The notes below the pieces were generated by a model. It ran no database searches, was not told where the DNA came from, and saw nothing but the letters and a program-made list of their open reading frames with translations. Below are positions 8,405 to 17,264 of a stretch of 64,000 nucleotides of DNA, piece by piece. Position 1 is the stretch's first letter; each line of letters begins with the position of its first letter. The DNA lies in assembly GCA_023663725.1 (NCBI GenBank), contig JAMPGX010000001.1, positions 186,001 to 250,000 on the forward strand, in the 5' to 3' direction. Source of the stretch: a bacterium. Its GTDB lineage: Bacteria; Bacillota; Clostridia; Lachnospirales; Lachnospiraceae. The position numbers and the translations under genes are program-made.

Positions 8405-10392
8405 TAAAACAGAGCCGGATTAGCGCTCTGAATGGAGTCCTCGCTGTGCGCGAATATCCGCAAAAAGGCAAAGGTAAGCGTCGCACAGCAGGCCGCCACC
8501 ACCAGACCTCGCAAAATGCGGCTGCTTCCCCCCGTCCTAACCCGCATATCCTGCCAGGACAGTATGACAAGTACGCTGCCGATCATACCCATCCAGACAA
8601 AATCCCCAAAATATCTGGTCAGAAGCCCTGCCATCTGCGCGTCCACCACCGCCAGAGCGACCATCGCCAGTTGGCTGACCCACACCAGGCGATAGCAGCA
8701 CTGCTCCACAAAAATCTCCCTTTTTCTCAGCCCCCAAAGACCAAAGCACAGCACCGGAAACAGCCACAGCGCGCCTCCCACCATCATCTCCGACAGCGTT
8801 AAGCCCTGATACACCGTCTCAACCCGAAAGTCCTGCAAAAACGGAAAAACCCCTCCTATGCGGGGCGGCTGCAACAGATATGAGAAGATTCCCAGGCCAC
8901 ATCTGCCCCAGACCCAGCCCCGATGGGTCATGTCATTGGTGGTCAGATTATAGCTGGCTCCAAAGTCCCATACCGCTCCAAAGCGCAGCCCATTGTACCA
9001 CATGATTCCAGCCGCAACCACCCCAAAGGGCAGGCACAACGCCAGAGTCTGCGCCATCCCTCTTCTGGAAAACAGTCTCCTCTCCCGCAGAATCGCCCTG
9101 CCAAACAGCACTGGCGCCATGGCCAGAATCAACAACATCTGCGGCCTGCACCCGGCAATCAGGGCAATACACAGAGACCCCGCCCCCAGCCTCCATGCAC
9201 AATAACCGTCCTCCCTGACGGCCGATATCCAGAACGCCAGTCCCCACACGCCGCAAACGATGCCTGAGAGCACAGGCACCAGATAGAGATCCGGCTTGTA
9301 TACCGCATATCCCAGGCAGGACGCGGCCCCCATGGTCACTGTCAATAACAGATACAGTATATACGGCGTATGAGGAAACCATCTGCGGATCATTTGCCAC
9401 AGCAGATAGGCGCAGCCTGCCATCAGCAACCCTCCCAATATAAAGATCACATGCATATGGGGCAGATGCACACCCGTCAACGCATAGTAGGGCAGATAGA
9501 ACATCAACACAGGTACTATCCCAAAGTACACATAATAACGACCGTTATAATATGCGTGGTCCCACTTGAAATTCTCATATCCTATCCCTGCTGCCGCCCT
9601 CGCCGACGGATCGTAGGGATTGTCCAAGGCCTGCAGCGCCGGCGCCTCCCCGACATCAGTTCTCCCCTCCAACAGGGACTCCGCCAGCCGATAGTACTGC
9701 TGATGATGCTCCATATAATCCGGCCAGGCCAACGCGCCGGTATTCCACCGGAGCATCCTGCCCAAAAATAACAGTTGTATCGCTATGCAGACAGCCGTGA
9801 ATATCCACTGGCGCCTCTTCGTCAGATCTGTCCACACTTCATAACATCTGCTGGAGGGCCGTAATAGATACAGACAGCAAATCCCTGCCGTCAGGATAAG
9901 ATAACGCTGCCAGGAAAAGAACAGAGGGACTGTGGCATTGAGTACCACAGTATTAAGCCCTCCTTCCCGGATGGCTTCTCCCCGCATTCCACGAATCATC
10001 ACCTTCAATTGATATACATCGCCGCTGAAATGCAGGCGCAAATACTGACTGCGTGGCACATCCCCCCGCACAACACGGGACGGAGCATACAGATAAGCGG
10101 AATTGGCTTCATCCACAGCCGCCACCGTGATCTCTGCCTGCTGCTCCGGTTCCAGCCTGAAGGCCAGATATGTCACTGGCTCATGAATCTCTGAGAATTC
10201 CACTACAGCCTCCTCACCGCAGACCTCATAATGGCGCACTGCGCCCTCAACAGGCCTGTACAGAAGAGACTCCCAATGCTTATAATTCATCACAAACAGC
10301 TCACAGAGCAGCACTGCCAGACAGATCACCGCTATGGCCGCCTTATCGCGCGCCCGGCAAGCGCGCCCTGACCTCTCCTTCTCCACCACCAT
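8371..10392 (-). CDS. Large polytopic membrane protein
   Basis: About 673 residues. One N-terminal membrane helix, then a soluble beta-rich part (about 45-145, IHEPVTYLAFRLEPEQQ), then ten or more hydrophobic helices. The layout resembles GT-C glycosyltransferase-like proteins, but I see no catalytic motif that settles it. It is the last gene of a minus-strand operon: its start lies inside the end of the previous gene (60-base overlap). I prefer the ATG at 10392; the ATG at 10401 is an alternative. Confidence 0.75.
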   Translation of the reverse strand: MVVEKERSGRACRARDKAAIAVICLAVLLCELFVMNYKHWESLLYRPVEGAVRHYEVCGEEAVVEFSEIHEPVTYLAFRLEPEQQAEITVAAVDEANSAYLYAPSRVVRGDVPRSQYLRLHFSGDVYQLKVMIRGMRGEAIREGGLNTVVLNATVPLFFSWQRYLILTAGICCLYLLRPSSRCYEVWTDLTKRRQWIFTAVCIAIQLLFLGRMLRWNTGALAWPDYMEHHQQYYRLAESLLEGRTDVGEAPALQALDNPYDPSARAAAGIGYENFKWDHAYYNGRYYVYFGIVPVLMFYLPYYALTGVHLPHMHVIFILGGLLMAGCAYLLWQMIRRWFPHTPYILYLLLTVTMGAASCLGYAVYKPDLYLVPVLSGIVCGVWGLAFWISAVREDGYCAWRLGAGSLCIALIAGCRPQMLLILAMAPVLFGRAILRERRLFSRRGMAQTLALCLPFGVVAAGIMWYNGLRFGAVWDFGASYNLTTNDMTHRGWVWGRCGLGIFSYLLQPPRIGGVFPFLQDFRVETVYQGLTLSEMMVGGALWLFPVLCFGLWGLRKREIFVEQCCYRLVWVSQLAMVALAVVDAQMAGLLTRYFGDFVWMGMIGSVLVILSWQDMRVRTGGSSRILRGLVVAACCATLTFAFLRIFAHSEDSIQSANPALFYQVRSLIAFWM

Positions 10393-12479
10393 ATCCCCCA
10401 TGCTCCCAGCGTCAATAATGTGGCCCCTTCCGCCACTCGAAAATACCAGAATCCTTGGTATTGCAGCTCTACACGGCTGGTACCCTCCCTCAGTCGGACC
10501 CTCACCACATGATTATCCCCATCCACAACCTCCAGCCTCTGTCCCAGTCCGTCCCGAGCTTCATATCCTCCGTAATACAGCAGAGGAACCTCCACCCAGT
10601 CTCCCGCATGGGCATCCTGCAACTGGAGACTGATGCGGGTCCCCTGCTTCTCATATCCGGTCAAACCCACGGAGCCACCAGTGATATATCGCCCGGGCGT
10701 CAACCGACTTTTATCTGTTCCCCACGGGAAATATTCGTCATCATACCCTGCGGTAGCATAACTGTCCACGGCTCTTCCCTGCTTCAGCGCGGGTTCAAGG
10801 CCGGTGGTATAGGCGGTTCCCCAGTAAATGAAGGCCAGGCTGCATATGCCAAGCGCCGCCCAGATAGTCAGACGCCGCTCCTGCTCCCCACGTCCGGCCA
10901 TAATCCCCGCCGCTGCCAGACAGAACATGGGAGAAGCCAGGCTCAGGAACCGCCAGGGCATCCGCACTGTACCGCAGAATGCATTGATCAGCTTGACGCG
11001 CTGTAACAGCTGCCAGGGAAACAGCGTGCTGGACATCAGGAGCAGCGCCATCCCCATCGCCGTCAGCACACCGTAATATTTCTCCTTGTCGTCCTCCCCC
11101 CTTTTTCCCCTAAGGAAGAACACCGCGCACAGCGCCATCGCCCCAGTCACACCTACCCCCAGAGAAAGGGACATATTCCCCCGCAGCCCATGCTCCAGCA
11201 GCTGCGAATAACCGAAGCTGGTATTGAAGACATTGAACAGCTCTGTGGGAAACACTGCATTCTGATAAAATTCCGTATTCTCCGGAGTATGCTTGATCGC
11301 CAGGTCCGTCCCCAGATAATAAGTCAGAAAAGGGATCAGATACCACAGGTTTAAAAACAGTGTGAGTGTTCCCGCCTTCACAAATCCCAGAAAGCGCTCC
11401 TTTGTAGCAAGCGCACGCCAATAGATCCCAGCCGCCACCGCTATCGTGATCGCCGCAAAGATCGTGCTGATCATATGAGACTGGAAAATGCCGCTACAGC
11501 CCAATGCCAACACCCACCATTTCCTGGGTTCTCCGGCAAGCAGCAGGTACAGTCCGTAGAGCAACACCGGAAAGAAAGCCATGGCCAGCGCCTCCCCCAG
11601 AGCGGCCCGATAATAGAGATTGATGATCCGCCAGGTGGACAGCGTGTACAGAATGGAGGCCAGCATTCCCGCATACCGAGATTTGGCGACACCCTTCGCG
11701 CAGACATACATAATCCATGCTGTCATACCGTTCACAGCAAACAGAAAAGTGTTGTAAGCCATCACCGGAGACGCTCCCATGAGTCGGAGGATCGCCGGAA
11801 AATACAAAAAAAGCTCCGGGTAAACGCCAGGCGTTATATATCCGTAGCCATTATTATGGGTGGGATGGAGTCTCACGGGAAATTGTCCCTCCAAAAGGCC
11901 GTCCTTGATCCCCTCTATCCGGTACAGGTGAAAATTCAGATCATGTCCCTGCCCCACTACATTGGCATACAGGGGATAGCTGGCCAGCACTGTCACTGCC
12001 AGCAGCACACAGAATACCAGAGACTGCGGTGCGGAATCACTCCTCCGTCGGTTCCACCCCAGAGCCAGCACCAGCGCTCCAAGGCCCAGGCTCAGAAGAA
12101 AATAATCCCTGTATATGGCGCCTCCCCTGACATGAACTACCTCCAGGTAATTGATGCTGCCCTCCTGTCCCCCATAGAGAACAATATCGCTCTCATCCTT
12201 TTTCAAATGAATGGAAAACGGCTCCTGTGCATCGCCAGTCCCCAGCAGAGTACCCTCCCCGTTATATACATAGACCGGACCCGTCCCTCCTGCGAGCAGC
12301 TCATATTCTCCCTTGGGCAGAGTCAGATGCGGCTGATAGCTTTGCCAGAGCCCCTGCGCCTCCACATAGCTCTCCGCCGTCAGCTCCATCCGCAGAGTTC
12401 TCTGCCCATATGCATTCATCCACATAAGCGCCACCGTCAATGCCGACAGCAGCAACACCGATTGCAATCCCTTTTTCAT
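10332..12479 (-). CDS. Membrane protein with 6-pyruvoyl-tetrahydropterin synthase-related (YfhO-like) domain
   Basis: About 715 residues. The start is the ATG at 12479 (MKKGLQSVLLL) with GGCGAGAG upstream. After an N-terminal helix and a soluble segment come many membrane helices containing DLNFHLYRIEGIKDGLL, FPVRLHPTHNNGYGY and VYPELFLYFPAI, the pattern of the PTPS-related membrane family, related to YfhO-like glycosyl transfer proteins. The C-terminal soluble portion is beta-rich. It overlaps the next gene and follows the PHP gene by 26 bases, so it is within an operon, probably for envelope polysaccharide modification (inference). Confidence 0.82.
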   Translation of the reverse strand: MKKGLQSVLLLSALTVALMWMNAYGQRTLRMELTAESYVEAQGLWQSYQPHLTLPKGEYELLAGGTGPVYVYNGEGTLLGTGDAQEPFSIHLKKDESDIVLYGGQEGSINYLEVVHVRGGAIYRDYFLLSLGLGALVLALGWNRRRSDSAPQSLVFCVLLAVTVLASYPLYANVVGQGHDLNFHLYRIEGIKDGLLEGQFPVRLHPTHNNGYGYITPGVYPELFLYFPAILRLMGASPVMAYNTFLFAVNGMTAWIMYVCAKGVAKSRYAGMLASILYTLSTWRIINLYYRAALGEALAMAFFPVLLYGLYLLLAGEPRKWWVLALGCSGIFQSHMISTIFAAITIAVAAGIYWRALATKERFLGFVKAGTLTLFLNLWYLIPFLTYYLGTDLAIKHTPENTEFYQNAVFPTELFNVFNTSFGYSQLLEHGLRGNMSLSLGVGVTGAMALCAVFFLRGKRGEDDKEKYYGVLTAMGMALLLMSSTLFPWQLLQRVKLINAFCGTVRMPWRFLSLASPMFCLAAAGIMAGRGEQERRLTIWAALGICSLAFIYWGTAYTTGLEPALKQGRAVDSYATAGYDDEYFPWGTDKSRLTPGRYITGGSVGLTGYEKQGTRISLQLQDAHAGDWVEVPLLYYGGYEARDGLGQRLEVVDGDNHVVRVRLREGTSRVELQYQGFWYFRVAEGATLLTLGAWGIWWWRRRGQGALAGRAIRRP

Positions 12480-12505
12480 CTCTCGCCGTCCTGTACATAT
12501 GCCTC

Positions 12506-13216
12506 TCAAACATTGACTACCTCGCCGATTCTGGCGACATCTGTGTTGACAATCAGCTCCATGGGGAAATGCATCTCCCTGATCAACTGATCCGCCCATG
12601 CAAAATCCCCTATCGACGAGGAGATATGACTGTCAGTCCCCAGTATGACACTGGCCTCATAGCGCATACAGAGCTTCAGCATCTCGCAGATATTTTCCCT
12701 CGCCCCCCGCCTGGAGGACAGCGGATGCAGCGAAGAATTGTTGACCTCCAGCATCGTATGCGCTGCGGCCGCCGCTCTGACCAGCTGCTCATAGTCCATC
12801 GGGTAGCGGGAATCGTCGGGATGTCCCAGTATCTTGACCAGCGGATTCTCCATGGCGCGTATCGCAGCCAGCGTGTTCTCCATGGCAGAACCCGGCGTCA
12901 AAATCAACGTATGCATACTGGCGATGCAGTAATCCACCCGCTCCAAAATAGGAGCATCCAGATCCAGATGCCCCTCATAATCCGTAATATTGGCTTCTAT
13001 CCCGCAGTAAAGTCTCAGCTCCCCGTACTGTCTCGGTATAATCTTATAATTGTTAAAATAGAGCGGGCTCGGCCCCCCATCCACAGCCGGGCCATGCTCG
13101 CTGAGCCCTAGAAATCGAAGTCCTTTTCTCCTGGCCTCCGCAATGTTCTCCTGTAACGTGCTGTACGCATGGCCGCTGGCTATGGTATGCGTATGCATAT
13201 CCATCACATAGGTCAT
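12506..13216 (-). CDS. PHP-domain phosphatase (YcdX type)
   Basis: A 236-residue PHP protein with all metal-binding blocks: MDMHTHTIASGHAYST at the start, LSEHGP, GIEANI, SMHTL, LGHPDDSRYP, and GTDSH near the end. The YcdX/YdjE-like subfamily is a trinuclear-zinc phosphatase or phosphoesterase in the cytoplasm. Start ATG at 13216 behind AAGGAGAAG. It shares an ATGA overlap with the upstream DUF1836 gene, so the two are translationally coupled. Confidence 0.92.
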   Translation of the reverse strand: MTYVMDMHTHTIASGHAYSTLQENIAEARRKGLRFLGLSEHGPAVDGGPSPLYFNNYKIIPRQYGELRLYCGIEANITDYEGHLDLDAPILERVDYCIASMHTLILTPGSAMENTLAAIRAMENPLVKILGHPDDSRYPMDYEQLVRAAAAAHTMLEVNNSSLHPLSSRRGARENICEMLKLCMRYEASVILGTDSHISSSIGDFAWADQLIREMHFPMELIVNTDVARIGEVVNV

Positions 13217-13848
13217 TCTCTCTTCTCCTTCTTGTCCTTTTTGTCTGGCTCCGCCTTATATCCTGCCAGATCATCCACCATCTTTTCAATCAAAAGCTTC
13301 TTGACATATACGTCAAAGCTCAGCAGGCAGATAAAGGAAAACTTCTGCAAAAACTCCTGATCCTCCCTGGGAGCGTCCTGAAAAGTCTGCTGGGCCTTGA
13401 GGTAACTACGCCTCACATCCTCCTTCAGCAGCTCTACCTCCTCCTTCTCCATGCCAAAGACTTCCTGATACACATCTTCCAGGCTAAAGCTCCCTGCCCC
13501 TCCAAAATATTTCTGTGTGATAGGCCTTAATAGGACCTGAATATCATTGATCGACATGACGCCTTTAAAATAGTAGATAAAGATGAGCACCAGCACATGC
13601 TCCTTGGAATACTTTTTCCGGATCGGGGGCGGCAATAGGTCATTCTTGGCGTAATTGTTGATCATAGTCTTGGTCAGCACCTTGTCGTCGCCGGGATTGC
13701 GGGTAGTGGTTCTCAGCCTGCTGTCCATAAAGGTAGTCACCTGATCCATATACAGGTCAATGTCAGGAATATCCTCCGGATGGATATGTTCAATCCGGTC
13801 AAGACTCTCCATAATGCTATTTAACAAATTCTCCGTATCAATCGTCAT
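13213..13848 (-). CDS. DUF1836 family protein
   Basis: A 211-residue protein of the DUF1836 family, widespread in Clostridia. Seen: IPDIDLYMDQVTTFMD, then VLTKTMINNYAKNDLLPPP and KKYSKEHVLVLIFIYYFKG, a MerR-like helix-turn-helix block, so a DNA-binding role is likely. The true start is the ATG at 13848 with GGAGG five bases upstream, not the cluster of ATGs further up. First gene of the operon that runs down to 8371. Confidence 0.88.
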   Translation of the reverse strand: MTIDTENLLNSIMESLDRIEHIHPEDIPDIDLYMDQVTTFMDSRLRTTTRNPGDDKVLTKTMINNYAKNDLLPPPIRKKYSKEHVLVLIFIYYFKGVMSINDIQVLLRPITQKYFGGAGSFSLEDVYQEVFGMEKEEVELLKEDVRRSYLKAQQTFQDAPREDQEFLQKFSFICLLSFDVYVKKLLIEKMVDDLAGYKAEPDKKDKKEKRE

Positions 13849-13954
13849 CTCTTCCTCCACGTGCATTCTCATACGCACACACTCAGACTTGCCTGTTCCT
13901 TTCCAATGCAGAAATCAATACCCAATAGTTTACATCTGGATTTCATTGACTTAT

Positions 13955-13983
13955 ATTATATAGTATTAAAAACTACATGACAA
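13955..13983 (-). promoter_or_regulatory. Promoter of the DUF1836-PHP-membrane protein operon
   Basis: On the minus strand TTGTCA, 17 bases, then a perfect TATAAT. It is placed about 105 bases upstream of the operon's first start codon, in the divergent gap with yerC. Confidence 0.65.
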
Positions 13984-14026
13984 CCTTTTTCTCCAAAACG
14001 AAACAAAAAAGTTATCCGCTCCCATA

Positions 14027-14055
14027 TTTACTTTACAACTTTAATATGATAAAAT
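14027..14055 (+). promoter_or_regulatory. Promoter of the yerC gene
   Basis: TTTACT, 17 bases, TAAAAT, ending 36 bases before the start codon of the plus-strand gene. Confidence 0.5.
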
Positions 14056-14091
14056 GAGTAAAATAAATCCAGAAAACAGAAAGGCTTGGCG

Positions 14092-14397
14092 ATGAATATG
14101 AATAAAAAGATTAAGACTGAAGCAGTCGATAGATTATTTGAAGCGATTCTCTGTCTGCGGAGCAAAGATGAGTGCTATACCTTTTTTGAAGACCTCTGCA
14201 CAGTCAATGAACTCCTGTCCCTGTCACAGCGCTTTGAGGTTGCCGCCATGCTGGACGACCACAAGACTTATCTGGAAATCGCGGAGAAAACGGGGGCTTC
14301 CACCGCGACAATCAGCAGGGTAAATCGGTCTCTGAATTATGGCAATGACGGTTACGAAATGGTATTTAAGAGAATGACCTCCCCCAGCGGACAGTAG
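14092..14397 (+). CDS. yerC: YerC/YecD-type TrpR-like DNA-binding protein
   Basis: A 101-residue helical protein matching the TrpR-like YerC/YecD family over its whole length: LRSKDECYTFFEDLCTVNEL, LSQRFEVAAML, then the recognition helix region EIAEKTGASTATISRVNRSL. The family binds DNA as a dimer; specific targets are not known. The ATG at 14092 is chosen because AAAGG lies seven bases upstream; a TTG two codons earlier is possible. Confidence 0.93.
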   Translation: MNMNKKIKTEAVDRLFEAILCLRSKDECYTFFEDLCTVNELLSLSQRFEVAAMLDDHKTYLEIAEKTGASTATISRVNRSLNYGNDGYEMVFKRMTSPSGQ

Positions 14398-14422
14398 CTG
14401 CATCAAGACAGCTATCAATCAA

Positions 14423-14450
14423 GGGCAGATGGCACTGGCGCCATCTGCCC
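14423..14450. terminator. Inverted repeat between convergent yerC and bactofilin genes
   Basis: An 11-bp perfect stem GGGCAGATGGC with a six-base loop. Neither strand has a good T-run, so it is a hairpin that may end transcription from both sides. Confidence 0.4.
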
Positions 14451-14457
14451 TCTCCTG

Positions 14458-14973
14458 TCACACCTCGCTGTTTGTCTCCTGACTGCCATCCTCGAAGACG
14501 GCTGTCTGCCCGTTATCCTCCTGCATGTCCCTCTCCGCCTGTACCTCCCGCAGAGCCTCCTGCAGAGCTGCTTTAGCCGAGCGCCTTCCTTCCTTGATCG
14601 CTTTCTTGACTGCCGGATTCTTTCTGCGCGGCGCGTCCTGATTCATATCGCATCTTCCCTGGAAGATGGCATTCTCATCGATCACAATGACATTAGTGGT
14701 AATATCTCCGATAACCTTGGCTGTAACCGTAAGCTCTACCTTGCTCTTGGCCTGGATATTGCCTACGACATCGCCGCCAATGATCGCTTCATCCGCATCA
14801 ATATTGCCGTCTATCCGAGCGCCTGACCCCATAATCAATAGCCCTGCCACACTGACATCCCCCAGAATCTCGCCGTCTATCCGAGCGCTCTGATTCACGG
14901 TAAAATCTCCATTGACCACACAACCCGGTCCCAGAATCGTCGTTATCACTGTGTTATCCTTTTTTCCTGTCAT
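14458..14973 (-). CDS. Bactofilin (polymer-forming cytoskeletal protein)
   Basis: A 171-residue bactofilin. The central repeat core shows the beta-helix pattern: GCVVNGDFTVNQSARIDGEI, GDVSVAGLLIMGSGARIDG, ADEAIIGGDVVGNIQ and AKVIGDITTNVIVI. Bactofilins polymerise without nucleotide, usually near the membrane, and shape the wall or stalk. The charged helical tail after residue 115 (KKAIKEGRRSAKAALQEAL) is variable in the family. It is the second gene after a LytM-like membrane protein, an often-seen pairing. Confidence 0.92.
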   Translation of the reverse strand: MTGKKDNTVITTILGPGCVVNGDFTVNQSARIDGEILGDVSVAGLLIMGSGARIDGNIDADEAIIGGDVVGNIQAKSKVELTVTAKVIGDITTNVIVIDENAIFQGRCDMNQDAPRRKNPAVKKAIKEGRRSAKAALQEALREVQAERDMQEDNGQTAVFEDGSQETNSEV

Positions 14974-15026
14974 ATTGTCTATCCTCCCATTCTTCCGCTT
15001 TTGCGGATCAATTCACTTCTCTCTTA

Positions 15027-15779
15027 TTACCCGCTGATCTCAATCATCTGCATGGGGTTAATGAATACGCCGTCCTTCTGAATCTGGTAATGTAATCTGG
15101 TATTGTTCTCCCCGATCAGAAACAGGGTAGACCTCTGAACCACAGAATCGCCTACCTTAACCAGACATTCGCCCTTGTTGCGATAGACTGTCACATATCC
15201 GTTACCATGCTCTACCGTCACGCGGCTCCCATAGTCCGGATCCTCCTCCACCGCTGTCACGACGCCGTTTGCCGTGACCACCACTGTAGTTCCAGCTGGG
15301 CCATTCAGGATGCAGGCGGGCTCTCCCTCCGTTATCTCCTCTATGGCTGCGGAACCAGTTATCGGGAATATGCTCGGTGTGCTCTGCCAGGCCATCTGCT
15401 CCATGAGCTGCTTCTCGGACTCCGTCTTCTGATTGACGGTATCACTCAGAATATCTATCTTGCCATTCAGCGCAATAACCTCACTCTCCAGTTCGAGTCT
15501 CCTCGCCTCCGCCGTCTCCAGCTCCTCTGTCAGCTGCCGATTCTGCTCCTTCACTTCTTCAATTTGTTTATCAGCACTCTCCCTGATCATGGCCCTGTAC
15601 TGCCCCTCGTAGGCAACGCTCCCCAGCACATATCCGATTCCCACGCATAGCACAGTCACAATGATCCAGATTGCATACCGACTCAAACGCACCTGACGCA
15701 CCCCTATGTCAACTGCGTTCGAAGCCACAATCACCACACGGTTTGTCTTGCGTTTATGCTTTCGGGTCTTCATCCGCAT
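15027..15779 (-). CDS. Membrane-anchored M23 (LytM-like) protein, apparently catalytically degenerate
   Basis: A 250-residue protein with a basic cytoplasmic start, one membrane helix (about 33-55), a coiled coil (about 65-115) and a C-terminal LytM fold. The fold is recognisable from VEHGNGYVTVYRNKGECLVKVGDSV and LHYQIQKDGVFINPMQMI. The conserved zinc-binding H(x)nD of the first motif and the YxH are absent (the latter reads YRN), so it probably does not cut peptidoglycan and may regulate a partner, as degenerate LytM factors do. Start ATG at 15779 with GGAGG six bases upstream. Upstream partner of the bactofilin gene. Confidence 0.82.
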   Translation of the reverse strand: MRMKTRKHKRKTNRVVIVASNAVDIGVRQVRLSRYAIWIIVTVLCVGIGYVLGSVAYEGQYRAMIRESADKQIEEVKEQNRQLTEELETAEARRLELESEVIALNGKIDILSDTVNQKTESEKQLMEQMAWQSTPSIFPITGSAAIEEITEGEPACILNGPAGTTVVVTANGVVTAVEEDPDYGSRVTVEHGNGYVTVYRNKGECLVKVGDSVVQRSTLFLIGENNTRLHYQIQKDGVFINPMQMIEISG

Positions 15780-15925
15780 CAACCACCTCCAATTAACAAA
15801 CTCTATTCTATCACAGACATTTCATTTTCACAACAAAAATTAATAAATTTGTAACATTTTGCTCACGCTTAGCCCTGCAAAATCTAATATTTTATATTTT
15901 TCTGTAAAAAATCTTACAAAAAGTC

Positions 15926-15954
15926 TTTACAACTCCTAATTCCTGTGCTATTCT
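15926..15954 (+). promoter_or_regulatory. Promoter of the cold-shock gene
   Basis: TTTACA, a 17-base spacer and TATTCT. Only about 45 untranslated bases separate it from the start codon. Confidence 0.6.
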
Positions 15955-16001
15955 ATAAATGTTGTAATAGTGCAACGTACATTTTTTTGGAGGTATCTAC
16001 A

Positions 16002-16202
16002 ATGAACAAAGGTACAGTAAAGTGGTTTAACAACCAAAAGGGTTATGGTTTCATCTCTGATGAGTCTGGCAATGATGTATTCGTACACTACTCCGGACTG
16101 AACATGGAAGGCTTCAAGTCTCTTGAAGAGGGCCAGGCAGTTGAGTTCGAGGTTGTAAACGGCGAGAAGGGTCCTCAGGCTGTAAACGTAACCAAGTTAT
16201 AA
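16002..16202 (+). CDS. cspA: Cold-shock domain protein (Csp)
   Basis: A 66-residue single cold-shock domain with intact RNP1 and RNP2 motifs: KGYGFISD and VFVHYSGL. It binds single-stranded RNA/DNA as a chaperone. Start ATG at 16002, behind TTGGAGG. The gene stands alone with its own promoter and terminator. Confidence 0.97.
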   Translation: MNKGTVKWFNNQKGYGFISDESGNDVFVHYSGLNMEGFKSLEEGQAVEFEVVNGEKGPQAVNVTKL

Positions 16203-16305
16203 GAAGTAATGCACATTTATAATCAGTAACACGATGTACCTGTTCTTAATATAATGCCAAATTGTTTTATGAATAGCAATATCGTTTTATGGGATTAGAG
16301 ACAAA

Positions 16306-16333
16306 GAGCTGACACAGAGCTGTCAGCTCTTTT
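16306..16333 (+). terminator. Terminator of the cold-shock gene
   Basis: Stem GAGCTGACA with TGTCAGCTC around CAGAGC, followed by TTTTCTTT on the plus strand. The stem overlaps the end of the convergent hisA-like gene. Confidence 0.75.
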
Positions 16334-17105
16334 CTTTGCATATTTCTAAAACCTTCTCCCATTGCATTTTTCCCCCAAAGAGCTCGAGGGCGCTGCCAAT
16401 CGTCACATTCAGGCGATCCTGCCCCAGCTGTTTGAGAAGACGCAGCTCCTCATAGCTATGTACTCCTCCCGCATAAGTAATGGGAAGTCCTCCCCAGGCC
16501 CCCAACATGGCGGCCAGCTCGCGTTCGATACCTGCAGCCTTACCCTCCACATCGACGGCATGAATCAGGAATTCACTGCAGCTGACTGACAGTCGGTTAA
16601 GCAACATTTCCGTCAACGCCTCCTGCGTCGCTTTCTGCCATCTATCCGTCACAATCCGATATTCTCCATCAATCCTGCGACAACTCAGATCCAATACCAG
16701 ACGATCTCTGCCTATGGACAGCTCCAGCTCCTTCAACCGCTCATAATCTACCCGTCCATCATGAAATACATAGGAGGTCACGATGACATGGCTGGCTCCG
16801 GCGTCCAGGTACTCCCGCGCATTGCCGGTATGTATTCCGCCGCCCACCTGCAGACCGCCGGGATAGGCCCGCAGAGCCGCCAAAGCCTGTCGACGCGTCT
16901 CCTCATAGTAGACACTGTCCGCGCCGTTCAGCAGAATAATATGCCCGCCACGTATCCCCGCCTGCCTGTACATCTCTGCGTAAAAGGCCGCATCCTGTCC
17001 TGACACATAATTCTCCTGAGCCATATCTCCCTGATCCTGTAAGCTACCTCCCACAATCTGTTTGACTTTACCGTTATGAATATCAATACAAGGTCGAAAT
17101 TCCAT
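16323..17105 (-). CDS. hisA: Eukaryotic-type HisA: ProFAR isomerase
   Basis: A 260-residue (beta/alpha)8-barrel enzyme for the fourth step of histidine synthesis (opening and isomerising ProFAR to PRFAR). Sequence blocks FRPCIDIHNGKVKQIVGGS, GGHIILLNG, GGLQVGGGI, SHVIVTSYVF and TYAGGVHSYEEL place it in the branch that resembles fungal and plant HIS6 rather than the usual bacterial HisA. It is isolated from any other his gene in the window. The start is the ATG at 17105; no strong ribosome site precedes it. Confidence 0.85.
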   Translation of the reverse strand: MEFRPCIDIHNGKVKQIVGGSLQDQGDMAQENYVSGQDAAFYAEMYRQAGIRGGHIILLNGADSVYYEETRRQALAALRAYPGGLQVGGGIHTGNAREYLDAGASHVIVTSYVFHDGRVDYERLKELELSIGRDRLVLDLSCRRIDGEYRIVTDRWQKATQEALTEMLLNRLSVSCSEFLIHAVDVEGKAAGIERELAAMLGAWGGLPITYAGGVHSYEELRLLKQLGQDRLNVTIGSALELFGGKMQWEKVLEICKEKS

Positions 17106-17264
17106 AATCTTCCTCCATCGTTTGTCTATTTTTCAGACAGCGCCATTAAAAAAACTCCAAAATTTACCTCCTGAGGCAATCGCAGCCTCATGTCTCTGTA
17201 TAAATAACTCGCAGTTACACATAATATGTGCAGAGCCAAAAAAACCATTCAGGAGGAGTTAATA

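Noticed and set aside
14423-14450. A strong terminator for yerC.
   Set aside because: There is a stem but no T-run, so I list it only as a weak hairpin.
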